Positions 22,742 through 33,285 of a stretch of DNA of 44,441 bases are shown here, piece by piece. The stretch's first letter is position 1. Every line of letters starts with the position of its first letter. The stretch lies in NCBI GenBank assembly GCA_032718475.1, contig JAUCBJ010001137.1, forward strand, positions 1 through 44,441, read 5' to 3'. Source of the DNA: Nemertoderma westbladi. Lineage: Eukaryota; Xenacoelomorpha; Nemertodermatida; Nemertodermatidae. The position numbers and the translations under genes were made by a program. The notes beneath the pieces are model-generated. The model searched no databases. It was not told where the DNA came from and was given only the letters and a program-made list of their open reading frames with translations.

Positions 22742-23906
22742 TCAACATCGAACGCAGTTTCAATATAAGACCGGTTATATTCGTAGGCATTAATAACTCA
22801 GGGTAGGAGGGGGAATCTTGAAGCAAATAAATTAATCAATTTCCAGTGGAATCGGCCCAAGTAATAACCGTTAATTCAGAAATTACTCGCAGAATTACTC
22901 GCTAATTTCTGAACTTATTGACTTCAGTCTGTCAGTTTATTGTTTTACTGGTAGATAGGCCTAGAACAAAAAAAAGTCCCACTGTCAGACTGTAACCTGC
23001 TCCTTTCCCCTAGGCCTACTGCCTTAACTGATATTGTCAATCCTTATCCATTATCACCTGGATGGGATTTGCGTCAATTTTCCCCCTTGTCTGCCTGCCT
23101 GTCTCGCATTTAAAACAATTGCCTACCGGTCTGAGTAATTACTGATTAGATCAAGTAATCTAGGCAGTTTATCGGCTAAAATATAGCTCAAAAAAAGCCT
23201 GAAAAAAAGCTCAAAAAAAGCTAGAAAAACAGCTCAAAAAAGCTCAAAATACCGCACATAAAAAAGCAGCATGGAAACGGGCCTTAACAACACGGTCTTT
23301 TCATACACACAGTACAACGATCATCGTTTATTTGTTGTACTTTGTCATCTCCGAAATCACTCTAACTTTCTTAGGTTATTACTTACTGTACAGTACATAC
23401 TGTACTGTAGTAATATTTTACGATGGCGGTCAGATCCAATGACCCTAAAAAAAATAATAGTGGAAATATGACATTATGCCCGCACGCATGCAGATAAGCC
23501 TACCCCATGGAAATACCTTCACTAGTTCTGCATGGAATGCAGTACTTGCAGTAGGCCATGTTATACTAAATGAAGTATTCCATGAGAAGGCCGAACTACC
23601 GGTACTTGGCATACTGTAGCTGATTGTGGAGTTTGCACTGCATCAGGTGAACTGAACTGTATTTTATTGAATCTACTATGGTAATTAATTTATCGATGTT
23701 GTCAGTTGCTAGGATACAGACAGTAGAATCAGATGGTACAGCTGGGTTTGGGTTTTTTGGGTTAGTAATCGAAAGAGGATCCATTCGGGTCATCGGGTCG
23801 CCTCTGGCCTCGGCCAACTGTTTGCTTTTGCATAGTAAAATTAATATAAACACCAGGCACCAGCACTTTCTGATATACAGTATGTGAATACCTCCACTTA
23901 AACAAC
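22742..23906. other. Intergenic, no gene recognised
   Basis: There is no convincing coding frame. An A-rich degenerate tandem of AGCTCAAAAAAAGC-type units lies at about 23185-23250. The sequence CTGTAACCTGCTCCTTTCCC near 22990 also occurs near 40535, so a dispersed repeat is present. The frame at 23596-23955 is short and not supported. Confidence 0.4.
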
Positions 23907-23919
23907 AGTACAAAACTGT

Positions 23920-24903
23920 CCTCCAAGGAGACACACTTGCACCATTCTTGTTCATTATTGTGGTTGACTATGTTCTACGCATGTCCTTTGATCATGATAA
24001 TGATGATGGGATGATGATAACTCCACCTACTGGCTCCAGAAGTCGAGGAAATCCTGCCAAGTACCTAACTGATCTAGACTTTGCTGATGACTTAGGAGTA
24101 CTCTCAGAATCATTAGAGGGAGCCCAACGGCTCCTCAGCTCATTAGAACATGCTGCTTCTAGTGTTGGTCTTTTTATTAACTCCAGAAAGACCAAAATTA
24201 TGACAGTTAACTTTGAAAGTCCTCAGCAAGTCTCTGATCGGATGAGCTTAAGCTCAAAGGATGGTATGCTTGAGCATGTGGACGACTTCTGTTACCTGGG
24301 ATCATGGATCCGGAAGTCAGGTGAGGACCTTCGAATACGTAAGGGAAAGGCATGGGCTGCCTTGAATAGGCTTTCCAGGATTTGGAAATGACCGAGAATT
24401 AATCGGAAACTTAAGGTCCGATTATTTAGAGCAGCAGTAGTTCCAGTACTCCTCTACGGGAGTCCATGCTGGGCTCTAACTGCTGAGGACACCAAATCTC
24501 TGGATGGCACATTCATTGACAAGAATGCTACGCCGGGTTCATTGTGTCAAGTACAATGCACACATCTCCAACCAGACACTATATAACATTGGAGGTGTCT
24601 CATTGGTTCCCCCAAGCTTGACACTAGAACAAAATCGCCTCCGCTTTGCAGGACATTGCTTTCGCCGTGAGGACCAGTCAGTGCATAATCTTGTACTTTG
24701 GCAGCCTCATGGAGTGAATAAGCATGGTGGACAGCCCATGACTTTCTTGAGACGCATCTTAAAGGACACAGGCCTTAAAGATGCTGATGATCTAGCAAAT
24801 GTCATGGGTGATAGGGAGTTGTGGCGGTGCAATTTTGTTGACAAGCCGGCACAGCATTCCTAAAAATGCAGTTGCAATGCAGCATGCCGATCCTAGTAGT
24901 AGT
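23920..24903 (+). mobile_element. 5'-truncated LINE copy (RTE-like family) with 13-bp target duplication
   Basis: This is the 3' part of the same LINE family as at 26.9-38.5 kb. It encodes the last third of reverse transcriptase including the catalytic-type LDFADD motif (near 24080), VDDFCYLGSWI (near 24280), and the thumb/C-terminal region to about 24863. It ends in a short TAG-repeat tail (24893-24903). AGTACAAAACTGT flanks it at 23907-23919 and 24904-24916. Stop TGA at about 24389 and frame changes near 24515 inactivate it. RTE-like placement rests on the short 3' UTR with a microsatellite tail and the RT pattern; CR1 or another clade is possible. Confidence 0.85.
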
Positions 24904-24916
24904 AGTACAAAACTGT

Positions 24917-25215
24917 AGTGAGATTCAATTCAAAATTCCCTCATTTAAAACCGCCAATCATTAGTGTCTATTTCTGTTAATTTATGATCGCCATAAATTA
25001 TTCAATTCAGCCAAACGCAAACCCACAGTACACCTAGTGTAGTTGGTTATTTACAAATTGATTTAAAAGAGATAAGGTTATTATTTTTAGATTTTCCCTA
25101 AAGACCAATATCCGCCAAATAGTTATAACTAAATGTACAAACAATGTGAGGTGAGTATGAGTAAAGTAATTAAACGCACTTTATTTTATTATAATAATAG
25201 TTTTTACTTCCCCTT
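24917..25215. other. Short AT-rich spacer, nothing recognised
   Basis: No coding frame or repeat was identified between two retroelement remnants. Confidence 0.4.
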
Positions 25216-26600
25216 TCACCCTCCCTTAACCACCCCAGATCCCGGTCCAATCACCGAATCCGAGACCTCGTCAAGACCTCCGATCCCCACGGAGGCAGAG
25301 CGAACATGACCGAAATAGTGCAACCTGCAGTCTCCGCCGGATGGCACCCAAGACACAGGCATAGCCTCGGTTTCGCATAGACTCCCGCCTTTCCACCAGT
25401 ACTTCTGTGAGGTGTGTGATGAGGATTTTTGGCCTTGGCACACCAGACACCATCTGGGGTTCCCACCAGTGGTGTGAAGGCCATCCGTCGATCTTCACAC
25501 ACTGGCTGGTAGTGTGCCTTTTTTTGGCGCGCCCGCTGCACAAGGAGGGATTCTGTCGACCGGTTGGTTTGAATGTAGGAGGTAGCGTCAGGGTTAATAA
25601 CCGCAATGTCGAACGACGCTATCTGCTCATTGGACCAAACCTCCTTACCGACCAGGTCTGTGCGTACCCCACCCACCACTCGACCCTCCGCGTCCAGATG
25701 ACCACGAGAGAGAGTAACCTTACGCTCCACACTGGATGCACCGAAGGCTGAAACCAGTAGTTCACCATAAACCTCCCTCAGCTCGTCATGGCGCTTGATG
25801 ACGAGGCCTCCTGACATGCAGCTGAGGGCATGCGTAGTAGTGAAGTGGCCGCCGCAGCCCTCGCATTTGGTGGGGAGACCCGGTGGAACCAAACCATAGC
25901 AAAGGGCGCGAGACTGTCTCGGAACTCATCGGGGCTTAAATCAGTGTGATCCACGGCCAATGGGTGGGCTGTGAGCCAGCCGCCAGTGTTATTCGCAATG
26001 GCCCATTCTACAGTTTGACGGCGACTTGGTGGGAGGGAGGCCACTGAATCCTGGACTTGTAGTCCGCGTCCTGGGCACTGCGGCTCGCCTTTAGGGTGCT
26101 TCCCAACTTGGCATTGTGGTCTGCCACGAGGAGGGGTTCACTCGAACGGATTGCCTCGACGACTACCGATGTCCCGTTTGGGGAGGTATCCCGTGCGGAT
26201 GTCTTTCGAGTGAGTGGGTCCCTCAATCCTATCCCTCCGTGGCATGTGGGAAGGAGGACGATTTGCTCATCAACCGTATCCAGAGGGAAGCCAAACAGTG
26301 CTGGGATGAATTTCTTGGCCAGTGCTGTGCGGATCGGGGCAATAGCAACATCCTCGGTTGGTGACACCCGGAGGAGGTAGTCCCACTCTGTCTGTATGCA
26401 GCGTGAGACTCCTGTGTGGGCATCCTGGGGATATTCTTTGGCAATTTCGACGATGGTTTCGATGCTGCTGACCCAGCCAGCCACCTTCTTAGCTATGAAT
26501 TTGGCACGACCAACCTCCGAACCAATAATGTATCCACCAATGAAGCAGTGCCCAGACATGATCCGGACGCCGTGTGGACCAAACAACGCTTGGGCCTGAT
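25216..26600 (-). pseudogene. C-terminal part of a different non-LTR-type retroelement polyprotein, broken
   Basis: Three minus-strand frames follow one another: 26586-26008, 26044-25778 and 25892-25251. Together they make one protein with frameshifts. The first part has a TGVS..IQTEWDYLLR and LPTCHGGIGLRDP pattern seen downstream of reverse transcriptase in invertebrate retroelement proteins. The last has a zinc-binding CEGCGGHFTTTHALSC followed by VIKRHDELREVYGELL and a later DI motif. A Cys/His knuckle followed by an RH(N/D) motif recalls the restriction-like endonuclease end of R2-type LINEs, but I cannot place the clade. It is GC-richer than its surroundings and has no RT core in the window, so it is truncated. 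Confidence 0.6.
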
Positions 26601-26667
26601 TCTCGAGCCCTGGCTTGACTATGAGAAAGCTGTTCTATGGCTCTGGGTAGTAGCCTATGCCTGTCCA

Positions 26668-26852
26668 CTTAACGGCCTCAGTCATGGAGTGAATAAGCAT
26701 AACCATGATTTCCTTGAGACCTTGAAGATGCGGATGATCTAGCAAATTTCATGGGTTGTAGAGAGATGCACAGCATTCTTAATATAGATGAAAAATATAT
26801 AATGAGATGCAATGCAGCATCCCGATAGTGGGAGTAGTAGTAGATGGATTGG
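26668..26852 (+). mobile_element. 3' end fragment of the RTE-like LINE
   Basis: It aligns with the last ~180 bp of the LINE family (CATGGAGTGAATAAGCAT, then GCGGATGATCTAGCAAAT, then GCAATGCAGCATCCCGAT and a TAG tail), with internal gaps. It lies just upstream of the full-length copy at 26894. Confidence 0.7.
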
Positions 26853-26912
26853 TTCAAAAGTTATTAAGCCTAGACGAATTAGGCAACTATATTGCTGATC
26901 AAGAAAACTTGC

Positions 26913-26954
26913 CACCTCCATGCAGCATAAAGGAGGTGCCACCTGTAGCTGCAT
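26913..26954 (+). ncRNA. Predicted H-type pseudoknot at the LINE 5' end
   Basis: CACCTCC (26913-26919) can pair with GGAGGTG (26932-26938). The loop sequence ATGCAGC (26920-26926) can pair with GCTGCAT (26948-26954). Both 7-bp helices are kept in the two other 5' ends of the family (about 35761-35802 and, on the minus strand, 37655-37614), although single bases in the loop vary. More hairpins follow (GGTCCT/AGGACC twice, CCATATAC/GTATATGG). A 5' ribozyme or translation element is possible; some LINEs, including RTE types, carry HDV-like ribozymes there, but I did not establish the HDV fold. Confidence 0.5.
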
Positions 26955-27401
26955 AGACCCTCTTACTAGGGCAAATCTGGTCCTGTAACTAGGACCCCCT
27001 TCGTTCTGAGATAAGGACGCCGTTGGTCCTGGATTAAGGACCCATATACTTGGCTGCAGGGGTATATGGCCTGGCCAGGCAGATGGTGATCTACCAATGG
27101 CTGGTCAGGAGTAGAGTGTTCTCATGTTCACTCTGATTGCACTTCACTGCGACCTGCACCTGGCAGCAGGGGTACAGGGCATGACCCAGCAGATGAGCTG
27201 CACAGCCAATGGTGGGTCATGTGCGCCAGAGTAGATATGGGTGATGGGCCTCATATCTGACTCCACTGCGACACCCACCCTGTGGAACTGCAAACCAGGG
27301 TGTGGTATTTGCCCCGAGAGCTGACTCGGCAAAAAAGCACCCCCCCCAACCCCCCACTATGGATTACATTAGTAATGCGGAGGTCCGGCCACTAGAGGCC
27401 A

Positions 27402-29672
27402 GTGGAATTACCGGACACAGTTGGCCTCACAGGCGTCAGTTATCTGCCTGTCTCACCCCCTACTGGAGATAGAGAAGCCAACAATTCTTTGAGTCCCTTT
27501 CCTGATGACCTTTCTGGCCCAAACCCTGGGTCACCAGGGAGGCCAGATTGTGAGGTGGAGAGGGATTCTGGAGTTGGAGGCTACTCTCATGTTCCACCCC
27601 GACCAACAAAGCCATTGGTGAATCTGAGGCAAGTCACTAGACTACCCTCAGTAAACACCCTAACACTCGGGTCCCCAATGCGACAAGGTGAGCTGACTGC
27701 CTTGGCAGATAAGCTCTCTCTTAGCGCAGTGGGTGTTCAAGAGCACCGAATGCACCGAATTGCCACTTCTCATGTTCTGGAAGACTGGCTAAGAAGACTC
27801 CTAAGGTGGTTCTGATTGTGTGCTACTCTCCAACTAGTGTTGCCCCTGTAGAGGAGGTGAAAAATTTCTACCACAATCTACAAGCAGCTACTGATGGAGT
27901 GGATCAGCATGCATTCTTAACATTCCTAGGAGACTTTAATGCAAGTCTGCATCAATCACCTACATCGCCCAGGGTCTATAGCAATAGTGTCAACCGAAAT
28001 TCCGTCCATCTTCTGGATTTATCTCTGGAAATGGATTGTTTTCGGCTGGAACCCAGTTCAAGAAGCGAACTGGAAAGCTATGGACTCATAGTGGACTCAG
28101 TGGTCACAAGTCCCAGATAGACCATATTATGTTTCGTAGGAAGTACAGGAGCTCTATACAAGACTGTAATGCATTTACACTTCGACCCTTCTCCAGTGAT
28201 CACCGCCTTATTGTGGCCAAGGTAAGACTTAGTCTGCGTGCTAGCAGAACAACGAAATCTGCCTTGCCGCGGCATGACTGGTCTTCTCTGATGCAACAGC
28301 CAAGTGTGAGATCCAGCTTCACACTACAGCTGAGCAACAGGTATGAGGTTCTTGCCTCTGAGGCGGCAGATCACTGTGAGGGCTATACTGCCTTCACAGA
28401 AGCAGGTAAGTTAGCAGCTACAGAAACAGTTCCTGTATACCCTCGAAACAGGAAAAGGGCCCCCTGGACTGACAACAAAATCCAGAAGTGCTGAAATAAC
28501 CTATATAAGGCGCAGAAAAAGTCCCGACTCAAACAGACTACAGCGGCCAAGAATGCAGTTAAGGCTGCATCTAGGTCCCTGAACAGGCAGTACTCTGTTA
28601 ATCTACAGGAGCTAATAAACCAACAGGTTGATGCCATTAATGATGCTGACGAGAGCAGGCAATCATCCCAGGCATGGAAATCGATCAAATTGCTTACTGG
28701 GCGGAAAAGCCAACCAACCACCAAGGTTAAGGCTGAATCACCAACCGATCGCCTCAATGGTTGGAAGGCCCACTTTGAAAACTCCTCAATAATGACAGGG
28801 TATTGCCTGATAACTTTATAGAAGTAAAAGTGTCCGAGTCTGTACTCCCAGATATTCCCATTGGCGATATCTCCTTTGCAGAAGTGAAGGCTGCTGCAAA
28901 GAGTATTAAGACCAATCGTGCCAGTGGAGTAGATGGTGTTCCCCCTGAGGTCTTTAAAATACCTGAGTGTTTAAAGCTCATCGATCCCATCATAGTAGAC
29001 ATGTACCGAACAACAAGAGTTCCACAAGAAATGAAAACAAATAAGTTGGTGCCAGTTCCCAAGAAGGGCAACCTAACACTCTATGGTTCTTTTCGGGGAA
29101 TCTCATTGATCTCGATTGCTGCTAAGCTATACAATAGAATTCTATTAAATCGGATCAGGGATCCCATTGAGAGACTGCTCCGTGGAAAGCAGAATGGGTT
29201 CCGTAAAGGTCGTTGGACCATGGAGCCCATTTTGGCACTTAGAAGGATAATTGAAGAGTTATCAAAAAAGAAAGACAGGCATCTGGCTGTTATCTTTGTT
29301 GACTTCTTCAAGGCCTTTGATTCAGTCTCCCGCTCACGTATGTTCAGCATACTTTAATTATATGGGAATCCTGATTAAATTATTGCAGCAATCAGATCAG
29401 TATACGATGGTTCGACAACATTTGTGTCTACTGTTGATGGTGACACAGAACCATTTGAAGTGTTATGGTGCGTCCTCCAGGGCGACACACTTGCACCATT
29501 CTTGTTCATAATTGTGGTTGACTATGTTCTACGCATGTCCTTCATAGATCATCATAATGATGCTGGGGTGATGATAACTCCACGTACTGGCTCCAGAAGT
29601 CGAGGAAGTCCTACCAAGTACCTAACTGATCTAGACTTTGCTGATGACTTAGGAGTACTCTCAGAATCACTA
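27402..29672 (+). pseudogene. Endonuclease/reverse transcriptase ORF of LINE-1st, 5' half
   Basis: The APE-type endonuclease is visible as LTLGSPMRQGELTALADKLS and VGVQEHRM (27660-27760), FLTFLGDFNAS (near 27920), and IDHIMFRRKY then FSSDHRLIVAKV (28115-28220). Reverse transcriptase follows: NRASGVDGVPPEVFK (near 28910), LVPVPKKG (near 29045), GISLISIAAKLYNRILLNRI (29095-29155), NGFRKGRWT (near 29195), IFVDFFKAFDSVSR (near 29290), LQGDTLAPFLFIIVVDY (near 29478) and LDFADD (near 29630). Missing bases in the endonuclease middle, stop TGA at about 28492 and frameshifts near 28790 and 29345 make it inactive. The protein's remainder is at 37683-38439. Confidence 0.85.
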
Positions 29673-30771
29673 CTACTAGGATCGGCATGCTGCATTGCAG
29701 CTGCATTTTTAAGAATGCTGTGCCGGCTTATCGACAAAATTGCACCGCCACAACTGCCTATCACCCATGACATTTGCTAGATCATCCGCATCATCAAGGC
29801 CAGTGTCCTTTAAGATGCGTCTCAAGAAAGTCATGGGCTGTCCACCATGCTTATTCACTCCATGAGGCTGCCAAAGTACAAGTTTATGCACTGGCTGGTC
29901 CTCACGGCGAAAGCAATGTCCTGCAAAGCGGAGGCGATTTTGTTCTAGTGTCAAGCTTGGGGGAACCAATGAGACACCTCCAATGTTATATAGTGTCTGG
30001 TTGGAGATGTGTGCATTGTACTTGACACAATGAACCCGGCGTAGCATTCTTGTGAATGTGCCATCCAGAGATTTGGTGTCCTCAGCAGTTAGAGCCAAGC
30101 ATGGACTCCCATAGAGGAGTACTGGAACTACTGTTGCTCTAAATAATCGGACCTTAAGTTTCCGATTAATTCTCTGTGACTTCCAAATCCTGGAAAGCCT
30201 ATTCAAGGCTGCCCACGCCTTTCCCTTACGTATTCCGAATATTACTGAATTCCGGATCCATGATCCCAGGTAACAGAAGTCATCCACATGATCATGCATA
30301 CCATCTTTTGAGCTTATGCTCATCCGATCAGAGACTTGCTGAGGACTTTCAAAGTTAACTGTCAAAAGTTTGGTCTTTCTGGAGTTAATAAAAAGACCAA
30401 CACTAGAAGCAGCATGTTCTAATGAGCTGAGGAGCCGTTGGGCTCCCTCTAGTGATTCTGAGAGTACTCCTAAGTCATCAGCAAAGTCTCGATCAGTTAG
30501 GTACTTGGCAGGATTTCCTCGACTTCTGGAGCCAGTAGGTGGAGTTATCATCACCCAGATCATTATGATGATCTAAGGACATGCGTAGAACATAGTCAAC
30601 AACAATTATGAACAAGAATGGTGCAAGTGTGTCTCCCTGGAGGATGCCCCATAACACTTCAAATTGTTCTGTGTCACCGTCAACAGTAGACACAAATGTT
30701 GTCGAACCATCGTATTCTGATCTGATTGCTGCAATAATTTCATCAGGAATCCCATATAATGAAAGTATGCT

Positions 30772-31378
30772 TCACTGAGTGACTCACTATGACTCACTGA
30801 GGCACTGAGGCATAGACTATGCCTCACTGAGGCATAGACTATGCCTCTCTGAGGCATAGACTATGCCTCACTGAGGCATAGACTATGCCTCACTGAGGCA
30901 TAGACTATGACTCACTGATGCATAGACTATGCCTCACTGAGGCATAGACTATGCCTCACTGAGGCATAGACTATGCCTCACTGAGGCATAGACTATGCCT
31001 CACTGAGGCACTGAGGCATAGACAATGACTCACTGAGGAATAGACTATGCCTCACTGAGTCATAGACTATGCCTCACTGAGGCATAGACTATGCCTCACT
31101 GAGGCATAGACTATGCCTCACTGAGGCATAGACTATGCCTCACTGAGGCGCTGAGGCAGAGGCATAGACTATGACTCACTGAGGGATAGACTATGCCTCA
31201 CTGAGGCATAGACTATGCCTTACTGAGGCACTGAGGCATAGACTATGCCTCACTGAGGCATAGACTATGCCTCACTGAGGCACTGAGGCATAGACTATGA
31301 CTCACTGAGGCATAGACTATGCCTCACTGAGGCACTGAGGCATAGACTATGCCTCAGTGAGGCATAGTCTATGCCTCA
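30772..31378 (+). repeat. Left array of a 22-bp palindromic satellite
   Basis: About 26 tandem units. Each is GAGGCATAGACTATGCCTC, a perfect 9-bp palindrome around one A, followed by ACT. Variants change CCT to ACT or add a short GAGGCACT half-unit. Almost every unit has A at the centre (CATAGACTATG), so the array has an orientation; the last unit (about 31357-31376) has the opposite centre, T. It abuts LINE-2nd sequence at 30771. Some variants contain TGAGTCA, an AP-1-type site, probably by chance. Confidence 0.95.
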
Positions 31379-31590
31379 CTTCAATATACGAGCACGAAAA
31401 AGTTTACAAGCACAGGTTCAAATCCAACTAAAGCTCTATATATTTTGCATTGAAGTGGAATACTTTAGATGCTGGGGGGAATCTGGTTTGCGAGGGATAT
31501 TTGAATGGTGAGTATAACTATCCTTGAGAGTTAGTGTGACGTTATCTCACTATGGATGGGCTTTACCACTGTACTCGCATCTACTCTCTC

Positions 31591-31716
31591 ATTGGCTGTC
31601 TAACTTTCCTCCCGCGAGTCCTGATTGGCTGCCTAACTCACCCTCGCACTCTGATTGGATAATCCAATCTAGACTCCCTCTATAATAACCCCCGTTCAAC
31701 GTATTCCCAGTCATTC
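31591..31716 (+). promoter_or_regulatory. CCAAT/TATA/initiator promoter of the 353-aa gene
   Basis: Three reverse CCAAT boxes (ATTGG at 31591, 31624 and 31654; spacing 33 and 30 bp) and one forward CCAAT (31664-31668) are followed by TATAATAA at 31681-31688. TCATTC at 31711-31716 matches the metazoan initiator consensus TCAKTY, with its A about 32 bp downstream of the TATA start. The predicted mRNA leader to the ATG at 31829 is about 116 bases, AT-rich, with no upstream ATG that I saw. Confidence 0.75.
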
Positions 31717-31828
31717 TCTAAGTTTTATATTAAAAAGTTTTATTTATTTTCATAAAAGTTTAATTTATTTAAAATTTTGTAAAATCATTTAGCTAAAATT
31801 CAATATTATCAATTGACATTGCTATATA

Positions 31829-32890
31829 ATGCATAGACATGAAAGTTGTTTGGTTTGTAATAAAGAAATGAGACAAGACAATTTATCTCGTCATGTGGAA
31901 ACACATAGAAAGGAAAAACTAATGGCTCCATTACCAAAAAAATTTAAAAAATTCGAAGATATTTTTAGTGAAGATGAAAAGAAAAAGAGAGATGAGCGTG
32001 ATATATTAAATATAAAACAGACAATGGAAAGTAAATTTCATAAAGTTATGAATATTTTGAAAGGGATACAAAAACAGTTACCCCTAGAAAATGAGGAAAA
32101 TTTGAGTGAGAAAGATGGAGAAGAAGAGGATGATGAGATGGAGAATGAAAATAGTGAGGGTCAGGATGAAGTTGAAGAGAGTGAAGTTGAGAACGAAGAA
32201 AGTGACGATCAGAAAGATCAGGAAGAGGATGAAGAAAGTGAAGGTCAAGAAGAGGGTGAAGATAGCGAAGGTCAGGAAGAGAATGAAGAAAGTGAAGAAC
32301 AGGAAGAGGATGAAGAAAGTGAAAGCGGGGAAGAGGATGAAGAAAGTGAAGGTCAGGAAGAGGACGAAGAAAGTGAAGGTCAGGAAGAGGACGAAGAAAG
32401 TGAAGGTCAGGAAAGTGGAGAAGAGGATGAAAATGATGATAATGAGGAAATAAAGAGGCAATTACTTGGAAATAAGAATCAATTGCGGAAAATTATTAAA
32501 CATTTGAAGGAAAATGAAGAAAATAAAGAGGCGACATTGACCCAAGTTCTAGGAAGTAAAATTAAATTACAGAAATTTATTAAACATTTAGAAGAGAATG
32601 ATGAAAATAAAGAAGAGATATTGAGACAAATATTAGGAAACAAAAATCAAATGCGGAAATTTATTAAACAAATGGAAGAAAATGAGGAAAATAGAGAAGA
32701 GATATTAAGACAGGTTCTGGGAAATAAAAGTAAATTACTGAAAATTAATGAACAATTGAATAAAATTAAGAAACAGTTGGGTAATGAGGAAGATGAAAGT
32801 AAAGTAAATCAACCAGCTTTTACTAATTTTCGAAGACCTATGATAAAAAACTCTCGTTCAGTATATGCCCGCGCAGGACGACGCTATTGA
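31829..32890 (+). CDS. Intact intronless 353-aa protein: C2H2 finger, acidic repeat, 28-residue coiled-coil repeats; unknown function
   Basis: ATG at 31829, stop TGA at 32888-32890. N-terminus: a single C2H2 zinc finger, CLVCNKEMRQDNLSRHVETH (residues 8-27), then a basic segment APLPKKFKKF. Residues ~95-205 are a Glu/Asp/Ser repeat (units like EEDEESEGQ). Residues ~208-320 contain three exact-length 28-residue repeats beginning LLGNKNQLRK, VLGSKIKLQK and ILGNKNQMRK, plus a partial fourth; four heptads each suggest a coiled coil. The last ~20 residues are basic, ending VYARAGRRY. No transposase, polymerase or capsid motif is evident. The gene is the only one between two inverted satellite arrays, with its own promoter. 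No AATAAA follows before the right array; variants such as AATATA exist. It could be a DNA- or chromatin-binding protein, or an accessory protein of a mobile element. Lack of stops in a decayed neighbourhood suggests recent function. Confidence 0.8.
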   Translation: MHRHESCLVCNKEMRQDNLSRHVETHRKEKLMAPLPKKFKKFEDIFSEDEKKKRDERDILNIKQTMESKFHKVMNILKGIQKQLPLENEENLSEKDGEEEDDEMENENSEGQDEVEESEVENEESDDQKDQEEDEESEGQEEGEDSEGQEENEESEEQEEDEESESGEEDEESEGQEEDEESEGQEEDEESEGQESGEEDENDDNEEIKRQLLGNKNQLRKIIKHLKENEENKEATLTQVLGSKIKLQKFIKHLEENDENKEEILRQILGNKNQMRKFIKQMEENEENREEILRQVLGNKSKLLKINEQLNKIKKQLGNEEDESKVNQPAFTNFRRPMIKNSRSVYARAGRRY

Positions 32891-32924
32891 CATTTGTTTG
32901 TTTGAGTTCCTTTCATAATAGTAT

Positions 32925-33085
32925 TAGGGCTACTTATCCAAAACAATTATATTATTATTAGGACTATTTATCCATAACAATTATATTAGTATTAGGACTA
33001 TTTATCCATAATAATTATATTAGTATTATAAATGTATTTACCCCACAATATTTATTACTATTAGGTCTATTTATTCAAGAAATTA
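32925..33085 (+). repeat. Degenerate ~34-bp tandem repeat downstream of the 353-aa gene
   Basis: The unit TAGTATTAGGACTATTTATC then CATAACAATTATAT recurs about four times (32928 to about 33085), in the putative 3' UTR. Confidence 0.75.
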
Positions 33086-33285
33086 TATGTTTTTATAATA
33101 TACTTTGGAAAATTAGTCGACTAAGTCATAATTTTTAAAACTTTAAATAAGGGTTGAGTTATTTTATAAAGTTAAGAAGAATGAACCAATAGAGGCAACC
33201 TGAAGTCTAATCTCTTGGCCTTTACTCACATTAACTCCCAAGGTTGCATACTATCACTATAGCTGGGAGAGCCGAAGCTAGTGTA

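Noticed and set aside
25407-25751. Plus-strand frames over the retroelement pseudogene (also 26096-26742)
   Set aside because: They are antisense shadows; the minus strand carries the zinc-knuckle and RH motifs.
26894-27070. HDV-type ribozyme at the LINE 5' end
   Set aside because: A pseudoknot is present but I could not lay out the five HDV helices in the right order, so only a structured RNA is claimed.
30772-31378. CRISPR-like look of short palindromic repeats
   Set aside because: There are no unique spacers, the repeat is continuous, and the window is eukaryotic.
31405-31425. Isolated B-box-like GGTTCAAATCC
   Set aside because: No A box at a fitting distance upstream (only satellite units), so a tRNA or SINE is not supported.
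32084-32461. Minus-strand and shifted plus-strand frames over the acidic repeat
   Set aside because: They are shadows of the Glu-rich repeat of the 353-aa gene; no start context or motif supports them.
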